The notes beneath the pieces are model-generated. The model was not told the DNA's origin and searched no databases. It saw nothing but the letters and a program-made list of their open reading frames with translations. Source: Pedobacter sp014947265 (lineage in GTDB: Bacteria; Bacteroidota; Bacteroidia; Sphingobacteriales; Sphingobacteriaceae). Taken from it: a DNA stretch of 64,000 bases. The first letter of the stretch is position 1, and each line of letters opens with the position of its first letter. This document shows positions 34,628 through 44,965 of the stretch, piece after piece. Position numbers and translations under genes: made by a program. Location of the stretch: NCBI RefSeq assembly GCF_014947265.1, contig NZ_JADCNK010000025.1, positions 9,730-73,729 on the forward strand. Direction: 5' to 3'.

Positions 34628-36379
34628 ATGTCTTTCAAAAAAACGATATTATATATTTTTCTGCTCAGTGCCATTTCGTTTACGGGGTTTAGTCAGGGGT
34701 TTTTAAAAGCCGAGGGTAAAAAAATAGTGAACCAAAAGGGTGAGAATGTTTTACTCCGTGGTTTTGGCTTAGGTGGCTGGATGTTACAGGAGGGTTATAT
34801 GCTCAAAATTAACAAAGAATCACAGCAGTACCGTATTCGCGAGCGCATAGAAGAACTAATGGGGCCAAAACAGACTCAGGAATTTTACGATGCCTGGCTG
34901 GCCAACCACATGCGTAAAATAGATGTGGATTCGATGAAACGCTGGGGTTTTAATTCCATCCGTTTGCCCATGCACTACAATTTATACACTTTACCAGCAG
35001 ATAAAGAACCTGTTGCCGGCAAAAATACCTGGCTGGAAAAAGGCTTCGCTTTAACCGATAGCCTGTTATCCTGGTGTAAGTCCAATAAAATGTATTTGAT
35101 TTTAGATTTACATGCTGCACCTGGTGGACAAGGAAACGATTTAAACATTGCCGACCGCGATCCGTCAAAACCATATTTATGGGATAGTGCGGCTAACCAG
35201 GAGAAAACCATTGCCCTTTGGAAAAAACTGGCAGAGCGTTATAAAGATGAACCTTACATTGGTGCATACGATATTTTGAATGAACCCAACTATGGTTTTA
35301 CCAATCCTGAAGAGGATAAAAACGGAACAAAAGAAAAAGTGAATGCACCATTGCGTAAGTTAATGGTCGAGATTACCAAAGCCATCCGTGAGGTTGATCA
35401 AAAACACATTATTATTATCGAAGGAAATGGCTGGGGCAATAATTACAATGGCATTTTTCCATTATGGGATAAAAATATGGTTTTGAGTTATCATAAATAC
35501 TGGAATTATAATGATCAGGCTTCAATAGCACACATTATTAAAGCCAGGGATGAGCAGAATGTTCCGGTTTGGCTGGGTGAAACAGGAGAAAATTCGAATG
35601 TCTGGTTTACGGATGCCATCCACCTCCTGGAAAAAAACAATATTGGCTGGGCCTGGTGGCCATTGAAAAAGATAGGTGCAAATAACCCGATGGAAATTAA
35701 ATCGAATCCTAATTATGATGAGTTGGTAAAGTACCTTAATAATGGTGGAAACAAACCTAAGGATAGTAATGTATATAGCGGTTTAATGGAGTTGGCCATT
35801 TATTCGAAATTAGAAAATACAATTATCCACAGAGACGTAATTGATGCCATCATCCGACAGCCCTTTAGGAATGAAACTAAAGCTTTTAAGCCCAACTTAA
35901 TTAAAGATAAAAGTATTGTTTATGCTGTAGATTACGATTTGGGTAAAAACGCTTTTGCTTATTTCGATACCGATACGGCCGATTACCATACCTCAACAGG
36001 AAAACGAAGTGCTGGCAACCGCGGCCATATTTACAGAAATGATGGGGTAGATATTGTTAAAGATTCTACACAGTACGAAAAGTATTATGTAAACCATATC
36101 GAAAAAGGGGAGTGGTTGCAATACACCATAAACGTTGCAGAAAAAGGAGCATATACCTTAAAAATAAATGCTGCGGCAAATCATGCTTCAGGTAGAATGA
36201 CCATTATGATCGACGACAAAGTGGCAGCTAAAAATATTGCGGTTCCAGATACCGGAGATAATAATAAGTTTGCAACCTTTGAGGTGAAGAAAGTGGTTTT
36301 AAAGGCTGGAAAGCAAAAAATTAAAGTACTGGCAGATGCAGGGGGCTATAATTTTAGTTATCTTCAATTCATAAAATAA
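34628..36379 (+). CDS. GH5-family glycosidase with C-terminal CBM-like domain
   Basis: 583 aa. A signal peptide is followed by a GH5 barrel. N-terminal GFGLGGWMLQEGY and RLPMHYNLY resemble exo-beta-1,3-glucanase-type GH5. The acid/base is Glu219 in ILNEPNYG and the nucleophile is Glu318 in WLGETGENS. From about residue 450 the protein contains a beta-sandwich typical of CBM6/35-type modules (KGEWLQYTINVAEKG). It would hydrolyse beta-glucan or a related polysaccharide. It lies 25 bases after the GH30 gene. The GH5 subfamily is not assigned. Confidence 0.9.
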   Translation: MSFKKTILYIFLLSAISFTGFSQGFLKAEGKKIVNQKGENVLLRGFGLGGWMLQEGYMLKINKESQQYRIRERIEELMGPKQTQEFYDAWLANHMRKIDVDSMKRWGFNSIRLPMHYNLYTLPADKEPVAGKNTWLEKGFALTDSLLSWCKSNKMYLILDLHAAPGGQGNDLNIADRDPSKPYLWDSAANQEKTIALWKKLAERYKDEPYIGAYDILNEPNYGFTNPEEDKNGTKEKVNAPLRKLMVEITKAIREVDQKHIIIIEGNGWGNNYNGIFPLWDKNMVLSYHKYWNYNDQASIAHIIKARDEQNVPVWLGETGENSNVWFTDAIHLLEKNNIGWAWWPLKKIGANNPMEIKSNPNYDELVKYLNNGGNKPKDSNVYSGLMELAIYSKLENTIIHRDVIDAIIRQPFRNETKAFKPNLIKDKSIVYAVDYDLGKNAFAYFDTDTADYHTSTGKRSAGNRGHIYRNDGVDIVKDSTQYEKYYVNHIEKGEWLQYTINVAEKGAYTLKINAAANHASGRMTIMIDDKVAAKNIAVPDTGDNNKFATFEVKKVVLKAGKQKIKVLADAGGYNFSYLQFIK

Positions 36380-36394
36380 AAACGAAACATCACC

Positions 36395-37594
36395 TTGAAA
36401 GGCGCAAAACGGATCCTGTTTATTTTAGGGGCAATTGCTGTTGCAATAGTTATTCTTTCAAGATGTATGAATGCGGCCGATCAATTGCCCGCAGATGTGC
36501 GGGGCGAGGCCTACACCGGGGCAGCTACCTGTGTTAAATGCCATAAAGATTTATCGCAGTCTTATGCACATAATCCGCATGGTTTAACTTCTAAGCCTGT
36601 TGCAGATGCAGCTTTGTTAAAAATTTTCGCCCCTGATTCGAACAGTTTCCAATATGATGCAAGCCAAAAAGTAGTAGTAGAGAAGAGAGACAGTGGGATA
36701 TTTCAGGTTGCTTATCAGGATGGTAAAGCTGTGCGTGCGCAAAAGTTCGATATGCAGTTTGGTTCGGGCGAGAAAGCCTATACTTATACTTATTGGCAAG
36801 GCAAAAAAATGTACGAACTGCCTTTATCTTACTTCACTACTATTAAGAACTGGGCCATCAGCCCTGGTTTCCCAAAAGAAAGCTTTTATTTTGACCGGGC
36901 GATAACGAGTCGTTGTTTGGAGTGCCATGCCTCTTATGTAGCTATTAAAGTCACGCAAAAATCTACTTTTGAAAAGGATGAAGAGATGGAAAAAGGAACT
37001 GTTATTTATGGAATAGATTGTGAGCGCTGCCATGGCCCCGGGAAACAGCATGTTGTTTTTCATATGGAAAACCCTAAAGAAAAGACTGCAAAATTCATCA
37101 CCCTTTATAAAACACTTACCCGTAAGCAAAAGATGGATGTTTGCGCCGTTTGCCATTCGGGCAATACTTTGGTGGCACAACGATCGGTATTCGGTTTCCA
37201 GCCGGGCGACGATTTAGATGCTTATTATTCGCAGGATTTTACAGGTTTTGGTGGTGGTAATATTGATGTACACGGTAACCAAAGTGCCATGCTAAAGGGC
37301 AGTAATTGTTATCGGAAAAGTGAAACCATGACCTGCCAATCGTGCCACAATACACATGAAAATATTAAAGGCAATTTAGCAGTTTACTCACAGCGCTGTA
37401 TCAATTGCCATAAAACGACCAACCACAGTAAAGCTACTTTAGCCAAGGGATCCCTGAGTACCAATTGTATCGACTGCCATATGCCTATGGAACCTTCAAA
37501 ACTGATCACCTTTCAACAGGCAGGTAAAGATCATTTAAGTCCTTACCTGTTACGCTCACATCATATTGCCATTTATCCCGTTATTAATAAGTAA
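36395..37594 (+). CDS. Seven-heme c-type cytochrome
   Basis: 399 aa from TTG 36395. The TTG is accepted because it gives a good signal (KRILFILGAIAVAIVILSRC with a Cys after it, as a lipobox or membrane anchor). The next ATG comes only after that segment. Seven CxxCH motifs are present: CVKCH, CLECH, CERCH, CAVCH, CQSCH, CINCH, CIDCH. The clustering is as in cytochrome c554-like proteins. Each binds a covalent heme, so the protein moves electrons in the periplasm or at the membrane face. It starts 15 bases after the GH5 stop, so it is part of the same unit by position. Why a glycan locus would include it is unknown. Confidence 0.88.
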   Translation: MKGAKRILFILGAIAVAIVILSRCMNAADQLPADVRGEAYTGAATCVKCHKDLSQSYAHNPHGLTSKPVADAALLKIFAPDSNSFQYDASQKVVVEKRDSGIFQVAYQDGKAVRAQKFDMQFGSGEKAYTYTYWQGKKMYELPLSYFTTIKNWAISPGFPKESFYFDRAITSRCLECHASYVAIKVTQKSTFEKDEEMEKGTVIYGIDCERCHGPGKQHVVFHMENPKEKTAKFITLYKTLTRKQKMDVCAVCHSGNTLVAQRSVFGFQPGDDLDAYYSQDFTGFGGGNIDVHGNQSAMLKGSNCYRKSETMTCQSCHNTHENIKGNLAVYSQRCINCHKTTNHSKATLAKGSLSTNCIDCHMPMEPSKLITFQQAGKDHLSPYLLRSHHIAIYPVINK

Positions 37595-37688
37595 CCAGAT
37601 GTGTAGTAAGAAATCTCCCTGTTCGCCATTAATAGGACTTGGATTTCGTACATTTGGTTTCTACCTTAAAAATTAGATAGTAGCCAAT

Positions 37689-40013
37689 ATGTCCTTAAAA
37701 TACTACTTAGCTTTATTCTCCTTCCTTTTTCTATCCACCTCTATTTTTGCACAAAAGAAATTTACCCTCAGCGGCACTATTCGCGATGCGGGCACAGGCG
37801 AAACCTTAATTGGTGCAACGGTAAGAATTTCCGGAGCATCTACCGCAGCAACCTTAACCAATAATTATGGATATTTTGCTTTAACACAAACCGAAGGAAC
37901 CTACACGGTGGCGGTAAGTTATACCGGCTATGCATCCATTGTTAAAACCATCAGTTTAACAAAAGATACCAAGTTAAATGAGGAACTAAAAAGTACAAAT
38001 GATTTAGATGAAGTAACAGTAAGCGCCAATAACCGTAAAAACGAAAACGTTAAAAGTGCGCAGATGGGTTTGGAAAGGATTGATATGAAAACGCTTAATT
38101 CTATTCCGGTGTTGCTGGGCGAAAAGGATATTTTAAAAACCATCCAATTGTTACCAGGCGTAAAATCGGGTGGAGAAGGGAATACAGGTTTTTATGTTCG
38201 CGGTGGTGCTGCCGATCAGAATTTAATTATTTTGGATGAGGCTGTGGTGTACAACTCATCACACTTACTTGGCTTTTTCTCTACTTTCAATGCCGACGCG
38301 ATTAAAGATGTAAGTTTATACAAAGGTGGCATGCCAGCGCAATATGGTGGCCGGTTATCATCGGTTTTAGATGTTAAAATGGATGATGGGAACAATAAAG
38401 AGCTTAAGTTTGAGGGAGGAATTGGTTTAATCGCCTCACGTTTAAAAGCAGAAGGACCGATTGTAAAAGACAGAGGTTCGTTTATGGTGAGTTTCCGCAG
38501 AACTTATATCGATCTGTTTTTAAGGGCTTCGCCAGATTCGTCGGTGAATGGAAGCACACTAAATTTTTACGATATTAACGCAAAGGCGAATTATAAAATC
38601 AACGATAAAAATACCATTTATATTTCGGGCTATTTTGGTAAGGATAATATTGGGGTGAAGGATTTGTTTGAGAATAACTGGGGCAACGTAACCACCACCA
38701 TCCGCTTAAACCACATTTTTAACGACCGCTTGTTTTCTAATACTTCGTTAATTTACAACAACTACAATTATACCGTTCGTTTGTTAAATGATGCGACTAA
38801 TTTTAAGGCGACTTCGCTGGTACGCGATTTCAATTTTAAAGAAGATTTTCAGTATTTCAGCAACAAACATATTCTCAGGTTCGGGCTAAATGCTACCCAG
38901 CACCGCATATCGCCGATTGATATTGATAGCGATGTATCCTCGCAGGTAAATTCGCTTACACAAGAGCGTAGGTATGGGATAGAATCTGCTGCCTATATTT
39001 CTGATGAATGGAATGTAAACGAGCACCTTAACTTTTTATATGGTGTAAGGTTGGCTGCTTTTTCTTTAATGGGGCCTGGTAATTTTAGCACTTATGATAC
39101 TGATGGGAATATCGCATCAACAGAAAATGTAGCCAAAGGCAAGTTTTACAAAAACTATTTCAACCTGGAGCCCCGCTTTTCTATGAGTTACCTGCTTAAC
39201 GAAGAAAATTCTATTAAAGCATCGTACAACCGCAATACACAGAATGTTCACATTTTAACAAATGCCACTTCCAGTTCGCCAACCGATCAGTATGTGTTGA
39301 GCAGTAATAATATTAAACCAGAAATTGCCGATCAGGTGGCGCTGGGGTATTTTAAAAATATTAAAGAAAATACCTATGAACTCTCTGCAGAAATTTATTA
39401 TAAATGGCTGCAAAACCAGATCGATTACAAAAATGCCGCCCAGTTACTGGCCAATTCGAATGTAGAATCGGAGCTGATATACGGCGTAGGTAGAGCTTAC
39501 GGGCTGGAACTGTTTTTTAAAAAGAAATTTGGCAAGCTGAATGGCTGGGTAGGATACACCTTATCCCGCACTGAACGCAAATTTACAGAACTAAATAACG
39601 GCAAATATTTTCCGGCCAGGCAAGACCGTACACATGATATTTCGGTGGTTGGTATTTACAACATGACCCCAAGGTGGACATTTTCATCAAGCTTTATTTA
39701 CAGTACCGGCAATGCAGTTACCTATCCGGCAGGTAAATATACCGTTGGTGGGCAACCAGCCTATTATTATACCCAGCGCAATGCCGGTCGCATGCCTTAC
39801 AATATGCGTTTAGATATAAGTGCAACATTAGAAGGCAAGAAAAAAGGCAAATACCAATCGAGCTGGAATTTCGGTATCTACAATGTGCTGGCCAGAAAAA
39901 ATCCTTACTCCATAGAATTCATTACTGACCCGCAAAATCCGAACAAAACTGCTGCACAGCAAACCTCTCTTTTTGGACTTATTCCATCTGTTACCTGGAA
40001 TTTTAAATTTTAA
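37689..40013 (+). CDS. TonB-dependent receptor with carboxypeptidase-like N-terminal domain
   Basis: 774 aa. A signal peptide ends STSIFAQ. Residues about 22-110 match the regulatory beta-sandwich (LSGTIRDAGTGETLIGATVR). The plug holds LLPGVKSGGEGNTGFYVRGG and DEAVVYNSSHLLGFF, followed by a barrel. It belongs to the group that is paired with DUF4249 lipoproteins, and that gene follows within five bases. The substrate is unknown. It starts about 95 bases after the cytochrome gene and may or may not be part of that transcript. Confidence 0.94.
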   Translation: MSLKYYLALFSFLFLSTSIFAQKKFTLSGTIRDAGTGETLIGATVRISGASTAATLTNNYGYFALTQTEGTYTVAVSYTGYASIVKTISLTKDTKLNEELKSTNDLDEVTVSANNRKNENVKSAQMGLERIDMKTLNSIPVLLGEKDILKTIQLLPGVKSGGEGNTGFYVRGGAADQNLIILDEAVVYNSSHLLGFFSTFNADAIKDVSLYKGGMPAQYGGRLSSVLDVKMDDGNNKELKFEGGIGLIASRLKAEGPIVKDRGSFMVSFRRTYIDLFLRASPDSSVNGSTLNFYDINAKANYKINDKNTIYISGYFGKDNIGVKDLFENNWGNVTTTIRLNHIFNDRLFSNTSLIYNNYNYTVRLLNDATNFKATSLVRDFNFKEDFQYFSNKHILRFGLNATQHRISPIDIDSDVSSQVNSLTQERRYGIESAAYISDEWNVNEHLNFLYGVRLAAFSLMGPGNFSTYDTDGNIASTENVAKGKFYKNYFNLEPRFSMSYLLNEENSIKASYNRNTQNVHILTNATSSSPTDQYVLSSNNIKPEIADQVALGYFKNIKENTYELSAEIYYKWLQNQIDYKNAAQLLANSNVESELIYGVGRAYGLELFFKKKFGKLNGWVGYTLSRTERKFTELNNGKYFPARQDRTHDISVVGIYNMTPRWTFSSSFIYSTGNAVTYPAGKYTVGGQPAYYYTQRNAGRMPYNMRLDISATLEGKKKGKYQSSWNFGIYNVLARKNPYSIEFITDPQNPNKTAAQQTSLFGLIPSVTWNFKF

Positions 40014-40017
40014 TGCC

Positions 40018-40824
40018 ATGAAAAAACTGACCATATATTTTGTCCTATTTACCTTGTGCCTCGCTTCATGCAAGAAAATTATTTCCATCGATACGGAGAA
40101 TGCCGACCCACAGTTAGTAATTGAAGGGATCATTAATAACCAGTTGATGGACCAGGAAATTAAAATCAGCAAAACGATAGGTTATACCGAGGAAAATGTT
40201 TTCCCTAAAATTTCGGGTGCCACGGTTACCGTTACCGATAGCAAGGGAAATACCTTTGTATTCAAAGAAGGAACTAAGCAGGGTACTTATGTTAGTCGCA
40301 TGAAGGGTGAGCCAGGTGTTACCTATAATTTAAATGCGACTGTTGAAGGACAAAACTATACCGCCAGTTCTAAAATGCCTAATGTGGTTAAAATGGATTC
40401 AATTGGGATCATTAATAACACCTTTTTTGGCCGTGAACGTAAAACAGCGGCAGTCTTTTTTAAAGATCCGGTTAATGAAGTAAATTTCTACCATTTTAAC
40501 CTGTATGTAAACGATGTTTTGTCGCGACGCTATTATGCTAGTAACGACAGGCTAACCAATGGTAATGATTTGCGGATTCAGCTCTTTTTTAAACCCAATA
40601 ACGATCACGACAGCGACGAGCTGAACACCAATGATAAGGTTAGGGTTGAAATGGAATGTGTTGACAGTAATATTTTTAATTATTGGTATGCACTTAGCCA
40701 GCAAGCAGACCGCGGGCCTAACCAGGGTACCACGCCGGCCAACCCCACATCAAATCTTTCGAATAATGCATTGGGTTATTTCAGCGCAAATACCTATCAG
40801 GTACTCACGGCTACTGTAAAGTAA
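40018..40824 (+). CDS. DUF4249-type outer-membrane lipoprotein
   Basis: 268 aa from ATG 40018; an upstream start at 39973 would overlap the receptor gene. MKKLTIYFVLFTLCLASC is a lipoprotein signal with lipobox LASC. The first domain is beta-rich (DPQLVIEGIINNQ, then GATVTVTDSKGN), as in DUF4249. It likely sits at the outer membrane as the partner of the preceding TonB receptor, analogous to SusD with SusC, but its ligand is unknown. The gene starts four bases after the receptor stop, so translation is coupled. Confidence 0.87.
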   Translation: MKKLTIYFVLFTLCLASCKKIISIDTENADPQLVIEGIINNQLMDQEIKISKTIGYTEENVFPKISGATVTVTDSKGNTFVFKEGTKQGTYVSRMKGEPGVTYNLNATVEGQNYTASSKMPNVVKMDSIGIINNTFFGRERKTAAVFFKDPVNEVNFYHFNLYVNDVLSRRYYASNDRLTNGNDLRIQLFFKPNNDHDSDELNTNDKVRVEMECVDSNIFNYWYALSQQADRGPNQGTTPANPTSNLSNNALGYFSANTYQVLTATVK

Positions 40825-40866
40825 ACATTAAGCAAAACTCCTGTTCAGATTTACTGTTAAATTAAT

Positions 40867-41826
40867 ATGAAAGTATTTATAAGCGGCAACATTACTCCGG
40901 TTGGAATAAAAGAACTGGAAGAAAACAATATCTCCATCACCCAGTGGAAAGAAAACAGGCAGATTACTGCCGAAGAACTGATTGAAGCCTGCCAGGGACA
41001 GGATGGCTTGATTAGCGTTGGCCCCAATAAGCTTAATGCTGCATTTTTAAATGCCTGTAGCCATTTAAAGGTGATCGCACTACACTCTGTAGGTTACGAT
41101 CAGGTTGATGTGGCTGAAGCTAAAAAATTAAATATTCCAATTGGTAATACACCCGGAGTTTTGAGTGCAGCAACTGCTGATACTGCTTTTTTATTGATGC
41201 TCGCTGTATCACGAAAGGCTTTTTTCTCACACAAAAAAATCATTCAAGGCGAATGGAAAAACTACGAGCCTTCACCAGAACTAGGAATTGAAGTAAATGG
41301 CAAAACCCTCGGTGTTTTTGGCCTGGGCAAAATTGGTTTAGAAATGGCCAAAAAATGTGCTGCAGCCTACCAGATGGAGGTGATTTACCACAACCGATCG
41401 CGTAACGAAGAAGCCGAAAGAGAAATCGGTGCAAAATATGTGTCTTTTGAAGAACTTTTAGCACAAAGTGATGTGTTATCCGTACACACCGCCTTAACAC
41501 CAGAAACCAAAGATAAATTTACGCTCAATGTTTTTAAGCAGATGAAACCCAATTCGATTTTCATTAATACAGCCAGGGGAGGTATTCACAATGAAAAGGA
41601 TCTAATTAAGGCCTTAGATGAGAAAATGATATGGGGTGCAGGTTTGGATGTAACCAACCCGGAACCAATGGATAAAAACAATCCTTTGCTGGCTATGGAA
41701 AACGTTGCCGTTTTACCACATATCGGCTCGGCCACCGAAGAAACCAGAGCAGCCATGGCGCAGATTATTGTGCAGAATATCGTTGCCGGGTTGAAAGGGG
41801 AGAAGCTGCCTTTTGAAGTGAAGTAA
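40867..41826 (+). CDS. D-2-hydroxyacid dehydrogenase (glyoxylate/hydroxypyruvate reductase type)
   Basis: 319 aa, normal for the family. The Rossmann motif is VFGLGKIGLEMAKK. The catalytic Arg is in NTARGGI, the Glu in GLDVTNPEPMD and the His in LPHIGSATEE. These match the D-isomer-specific 2-hydroxyacid dehydrogenases, most like glyoxylate or hydroxypyruvate reductases (GhrB/glycerate dehydrogenase). It reduces a 2-oxo acid using NAD(P)H in the cytosol. It lies 42 bases after the DUF4249 gene with no clear link in function. Confidence 0.92.
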   Translation: MKVFISGNITPVGIKELEENNISITQWKENRQITAEELIEACQGQDGLISVGPNKLNAAFLNACSHLKVIALHSVGYDQVDVAEAKKLNIPIGNTPGVLSAATADTAFLLMLAVSRKAFFSHKKIIQGEWKNYEPSPELGIEVNGKTLGVFGLGKIGLEMAKKCAAAYQMEVIYHNRSRNEEAEREIGAKYVSFEELLAQSDVLSVHTALTPETKDKFTLNVFKQMKPNSIFINTARGGIHNEKDLIKALDEKMIWGAGLDVTNPEPMDKNNPLLAMENVAVLPHIGSATEETRAAMAQIIVQNIVAGLKGEKLPFEVK

Positions 41827-41954
41827 GATGTGAAATTGAGATTTGAGATGTGAGATGGATGAGGGGCGAGAAGCCAATTCCATCATCCATCTTACATTTT
41901 TCATTTAGGGTTATTAACCATTGACTATCAGACTATGAACCATTTGCCTATATT

Positions 41955-44681
41955 CTATTTTACGAGATATTTAAACACCGCTCTTCCTAAATTTCCATTG
42001 GCATCTATACCTTCAATAATTACTTTGTACTGTCCTCTTCCATCAGCGTTATAATATTCAAAAGAAGCATTACCCGTTGCATCGGTAACTACTTTAGGGT
42101 TCCAGTAAATGGTGGTCCTTAAATCGTTTCGGTTCATGCTGGCAGGAACGTCATATTTAGGTGAGTAAAACTGTTTTTCTTTGTTATAACCCTGTGGCGA
42201 GAATGTAAGTTCATAATACTTAGGAAGCATATCCATTAATTGGGCTTTCGTAATCTTGGTGCCTTTAGGTGCTTTTTTCTGGTTAAATACAATTACACCG
42301 TTTATATTATTGGCACGGTTCACCAAACCTAAATCGTCTCTTAAAAATACTTCTACCGATTCGAGCTGGTTGACATCTATAGTATTGATCTGGTTTACAT
42401 CCACATTCATACCATTGATGAAAATACCCATAGGGATTTTTTTACCCTGGTTGTAATCGCGGGTTACGTAAAAGTTATTATCGGCAAAGGTAACCCCTGC
42501 CAGCATACCCTGTAAACAGTTAATTAATAAACCACAGCCTTTAAACCGGTCTCCACTAACTTCATGATCGGCCATTTGGCTTAGTCCGCTTAGTGCGGGG
42601 TAATCCTTATGACTTACTTTCGGAACTACTGTGGCTTTAATATTTACATCTTTTAGGGTATGTAAATAAGCGTATTGTCTTTTGCTGTTATCTAAATAAC
42701 TGGTTAAAGCGCTATCAATATTTAAAACCTCTTCGGCTGCACTAAAGTTTCTGGTTAGAGTAGGTACCGGTGCACCATTTAAGCTTAAGGTCATGTTTTT
42801 ATAGTTTACATTATACTTAGCGGTAATGGTCACTTTAGAGGAGTCGTTAAATACCAGGTTTTGGAATTTAAAATTCCCAACAGGATCTGTTGTGCTTTCC
42901 AGATTGAAACGTTTATCAGGTATGGTTAATAATAAGGCTCCTTTTCTAACCGGAATACCATTGTTTTGACGCAAAATACCTGAAATTTCAATGCCTTGCT
43001 CCGGTAAGAAATCAATTTTTGGCAATTTATTGGCGATGATATCGGTATATTTAAAACTGCGGTATCCCTGGGTAAGGAGCAATACATCTAAATCTGCATT
43101 TTTCTTTGCGTCAGGTGCATTAAAGTAATAATTTGCTTTTTCAATGTAACCTTTAACATCGCTGCTTAACAACAGGCCAGTTAATATCGTACTGGTTGCA
43201 TCCTCACTAGATGGAACTTTGGTTTCATCTACAACAGCCACCGAGAAGTTTCCTTCAACAGGAGCGCCATCTTTTTTAGCAGCAACATTTATCTTAACCT
43301 TTTTCTTGATTCCATAAGTCGTTGCAGCACTGGTTAGCGTTACCGCCATGGTATTTTTGTGCTGTACAAAAACCAAACGTTCGCTAAGTGGTTTACCAAA
43401 TTCGTTAAACAGGGTAAATTGTGCAATTCCATTCGGGAATTTAGATTTAAGCACAGTGGTATTGTATTCTTTGTTTGATAAGGCTGTTTGCGCACCATAA
43501 CAAATCACGCCTTTGCTCTGTGCTATTAAATAAAGCTTTTTACCCTGATTCTGTTCAAAGAAGGCATCATTAGCCGAAATTTTGATGGCTATATTATCTG
43601 CACTGCTGTTATCTATATTTACAGAAACACCATTTGCAGCAACTGCCGGTAAGTTATAATTTTGAGCGGTTCCATCTGCATAGGTAACAGCTGCTTTGTA
43701 CGTTTTTCCGGCTTCGGCCAGTAAGTTAAAACTGCCCATTCCTAAATGTTGGGCAGTAAATGTTGCTACTGTTTTGCCATCATTATCGGTAACTGTACCT
43801 TTTGAACTGACGCCCAAACCATCACTCTTAATCGCTTTAAATGCCACTTTGGTAGTTAAACCTGCAATCAGACTTCCTCCCTCTGGGAAGAACTGAAAAT
43901 CTTTACTTACTATGGCGTTTTTAAGTTGAAAGCTATTGCTCGCCACATCTTTATCGGTGGTATTAATGCTGGTAATCAGTTCGCCTTTTTGTAATTGATA
44001 TTCCGCCTTCTGTGCATTGCTCATTGCGATGGTTAAATAACCGTTCGCATCTGTTGTACCCCTGCCTTTGGCAATAACTGTAAAACTGGTAACCACCTGC
44101 CAGCTTACATTTTTATTGGCGTAAGGTTTGTTATTGGCATCTTTAAATTGTACACGTGCATCAATTTTTTCTAATTTATCTGTAGAGGTATTTTTATAAG
44201 TGATATGGGTTTTTACCTCCTTATCAATTGCTTCGCCTACATAAAAGGTCTTGTTAAAATAAGCAGGATCTTCACTGTTGAGCATCCATAGCGTATAAGC
44301 CCTGATGTGGTAATTTCCTTGTTTATAGTTAATCTGATCTAATGGGAAACTGCCATAAGCAAAACCACCGGTAATGGGTAATTTTAGGGTTTGGATAAGT
44401 GAGTCTTTCTGATTGATTACGTCTACATAAATGATCTTACTGATTGCAGATAAGAAATTCTGGTTTTCGGTAACGTAGGCTTTAAACCAAACCGTATCGG
44501 CAACAGCGTAATAAGGCTTATCGAAATGAAGATAGATCTTTTCAGCAGGATAATCGCTTAATACCTTGTTGGTTTTGGTAATGATACTGTTTATGCTAAT
44601 GGTATCGGTTTGGGCCGAAGAAGAAAAACTGAATGTTGATAAAAGTGACAGTATAATAAACGATAATCTAAAAATCTTCAT
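41955..44681 (-). CDS. Macroglobulin-like (MG2) protein with C-terminal TonB plug-like domain
   Basis: 908 aa. A signal peptide ends SFSSSAQ. Near residue 45, EKIYLHFDKPYYAVADTVWF is the hallmark of the MG2 domain of this Bacteroidota family. Several beta-sandwich repeats follow. Near residue 735-800 a plug-like unit (LINCLQGMLAGVTF, then VESVEVFLRDDLGLVNRA) appears, and the protein ends in a further beta domain. No barrel is seen, so it is not a full TonB receptor. It may be an outer-membrane-associated scaffold; no function is established. It is a single gene on the minus strand, convergent with the dehydrogenase. Confidence 0.83.
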   Translation of the reverse strand: MKIFRLSFIILSLLSTFSFSSSAQTDTISINSIITKTNKVLSDYPAEKIYLHFDKPYYAVADTVWFKAYVTENQNFLSAISKIIYVDVINQKDSLIQTLKLPITGGFAYGSFPLDQINYKQGNYHIRAYTLWMLNSEDPAYFNKTFYVGEAIDKEVKTHITYKNTSTDKLEKIDARVQFKDANNKPYANKNVSWQVVTSFTVIAKGRGTTDANGYLTIAMSNAQKAEYQLQKGELITSINTTDKDVASNSFQLKNAIVSKDFQFFPEGGSLIAGLTTKVAFKAIKSDGLGVSSKGTVTDNDGKTVATFTAQHLGMGSFNLLAEAGKTYKAAVTYADGTAQNYNLPAVAANGVSVNIDNSSADNIAIKISANDAFFEQNQGKKLYLIAQSKGVICYGAQTALSNKEYNTTVLKSKFPNGIAQFTLFNEFGKPLSERLVFVQHKNTMAVTLTSAATTYGIKKKVKINVAAKKDGAPVEGNFSVAVVDETKVPSSEDATSTILTGLLLSSDVKGYIEKANYYFNAPDAKKNADLDVLLLTQGYRSFKYTDIIANKLPKIDFLPEQGIEISGILRQNNGIPVRKGALLLTIPDKRFNLESTTDPVGNFKFQNLVFNDSSKVTITAKYNVNYKNMTLSLNGAPVPTLTRNFSAAEEVLNIDSALTSYLDNSKRQYAYLHTLKDVNIKATVVPKVSHKDYPALSGLSQMADHEVSGDRFKGCGLLINCLQGMLAGVTFADNNFYVTRDYNQGKKIPMGIFINGMNVDVNQINTIDVNQLESVEVFLRDDLGLVNRANNINGVIVFNQKKAPKGTKITKAQLMDMLPKYYELTFSPQGYNKEKQFYSPKYDVPASMNRNDLRTTIYWNPKVVTDATGNASFEYYNADGRGQYKVIIEGIDANGNLGRAVFKYLVK

Positions 44682-44915
44682 GGATTGGATATTAAATGCT
44701 AGCCCGTAAATATATCCAATTATAAATAGAGCACATAAAATGTAATGAGGTTTAACATTTTTTTACAAAAATTTCTATGTTAATCGTCATCCTGATCCGA
44801 TAGCTATCGGATTTGTTCAGGATCTACATGTGGAGTGCTTTTTAGGTTAATTGTTTAAACCGGTTAATCGACTCCAAACGCCAAACTCCCAACGCCAAAC
44901 TAACTCTGCTAAAAC

Positions 44916-44944
44916 AAAACAAGCCGCTAAAAGCGGCTTGTTTT
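44916..44944. terminator. Bidirectional terminator near nitroreductase
   Basis: A perfect 12-bp stem, AAAACAAGCCGC against GCGGCTTGTTTT, with loop TAAAA. The T run on the minus side would stop the nitroreductase transcript, which ends at 44966. Confidence 0.9.
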
Positions 44945-44965
44945 AAATATAATGGTGTTTGCCTG

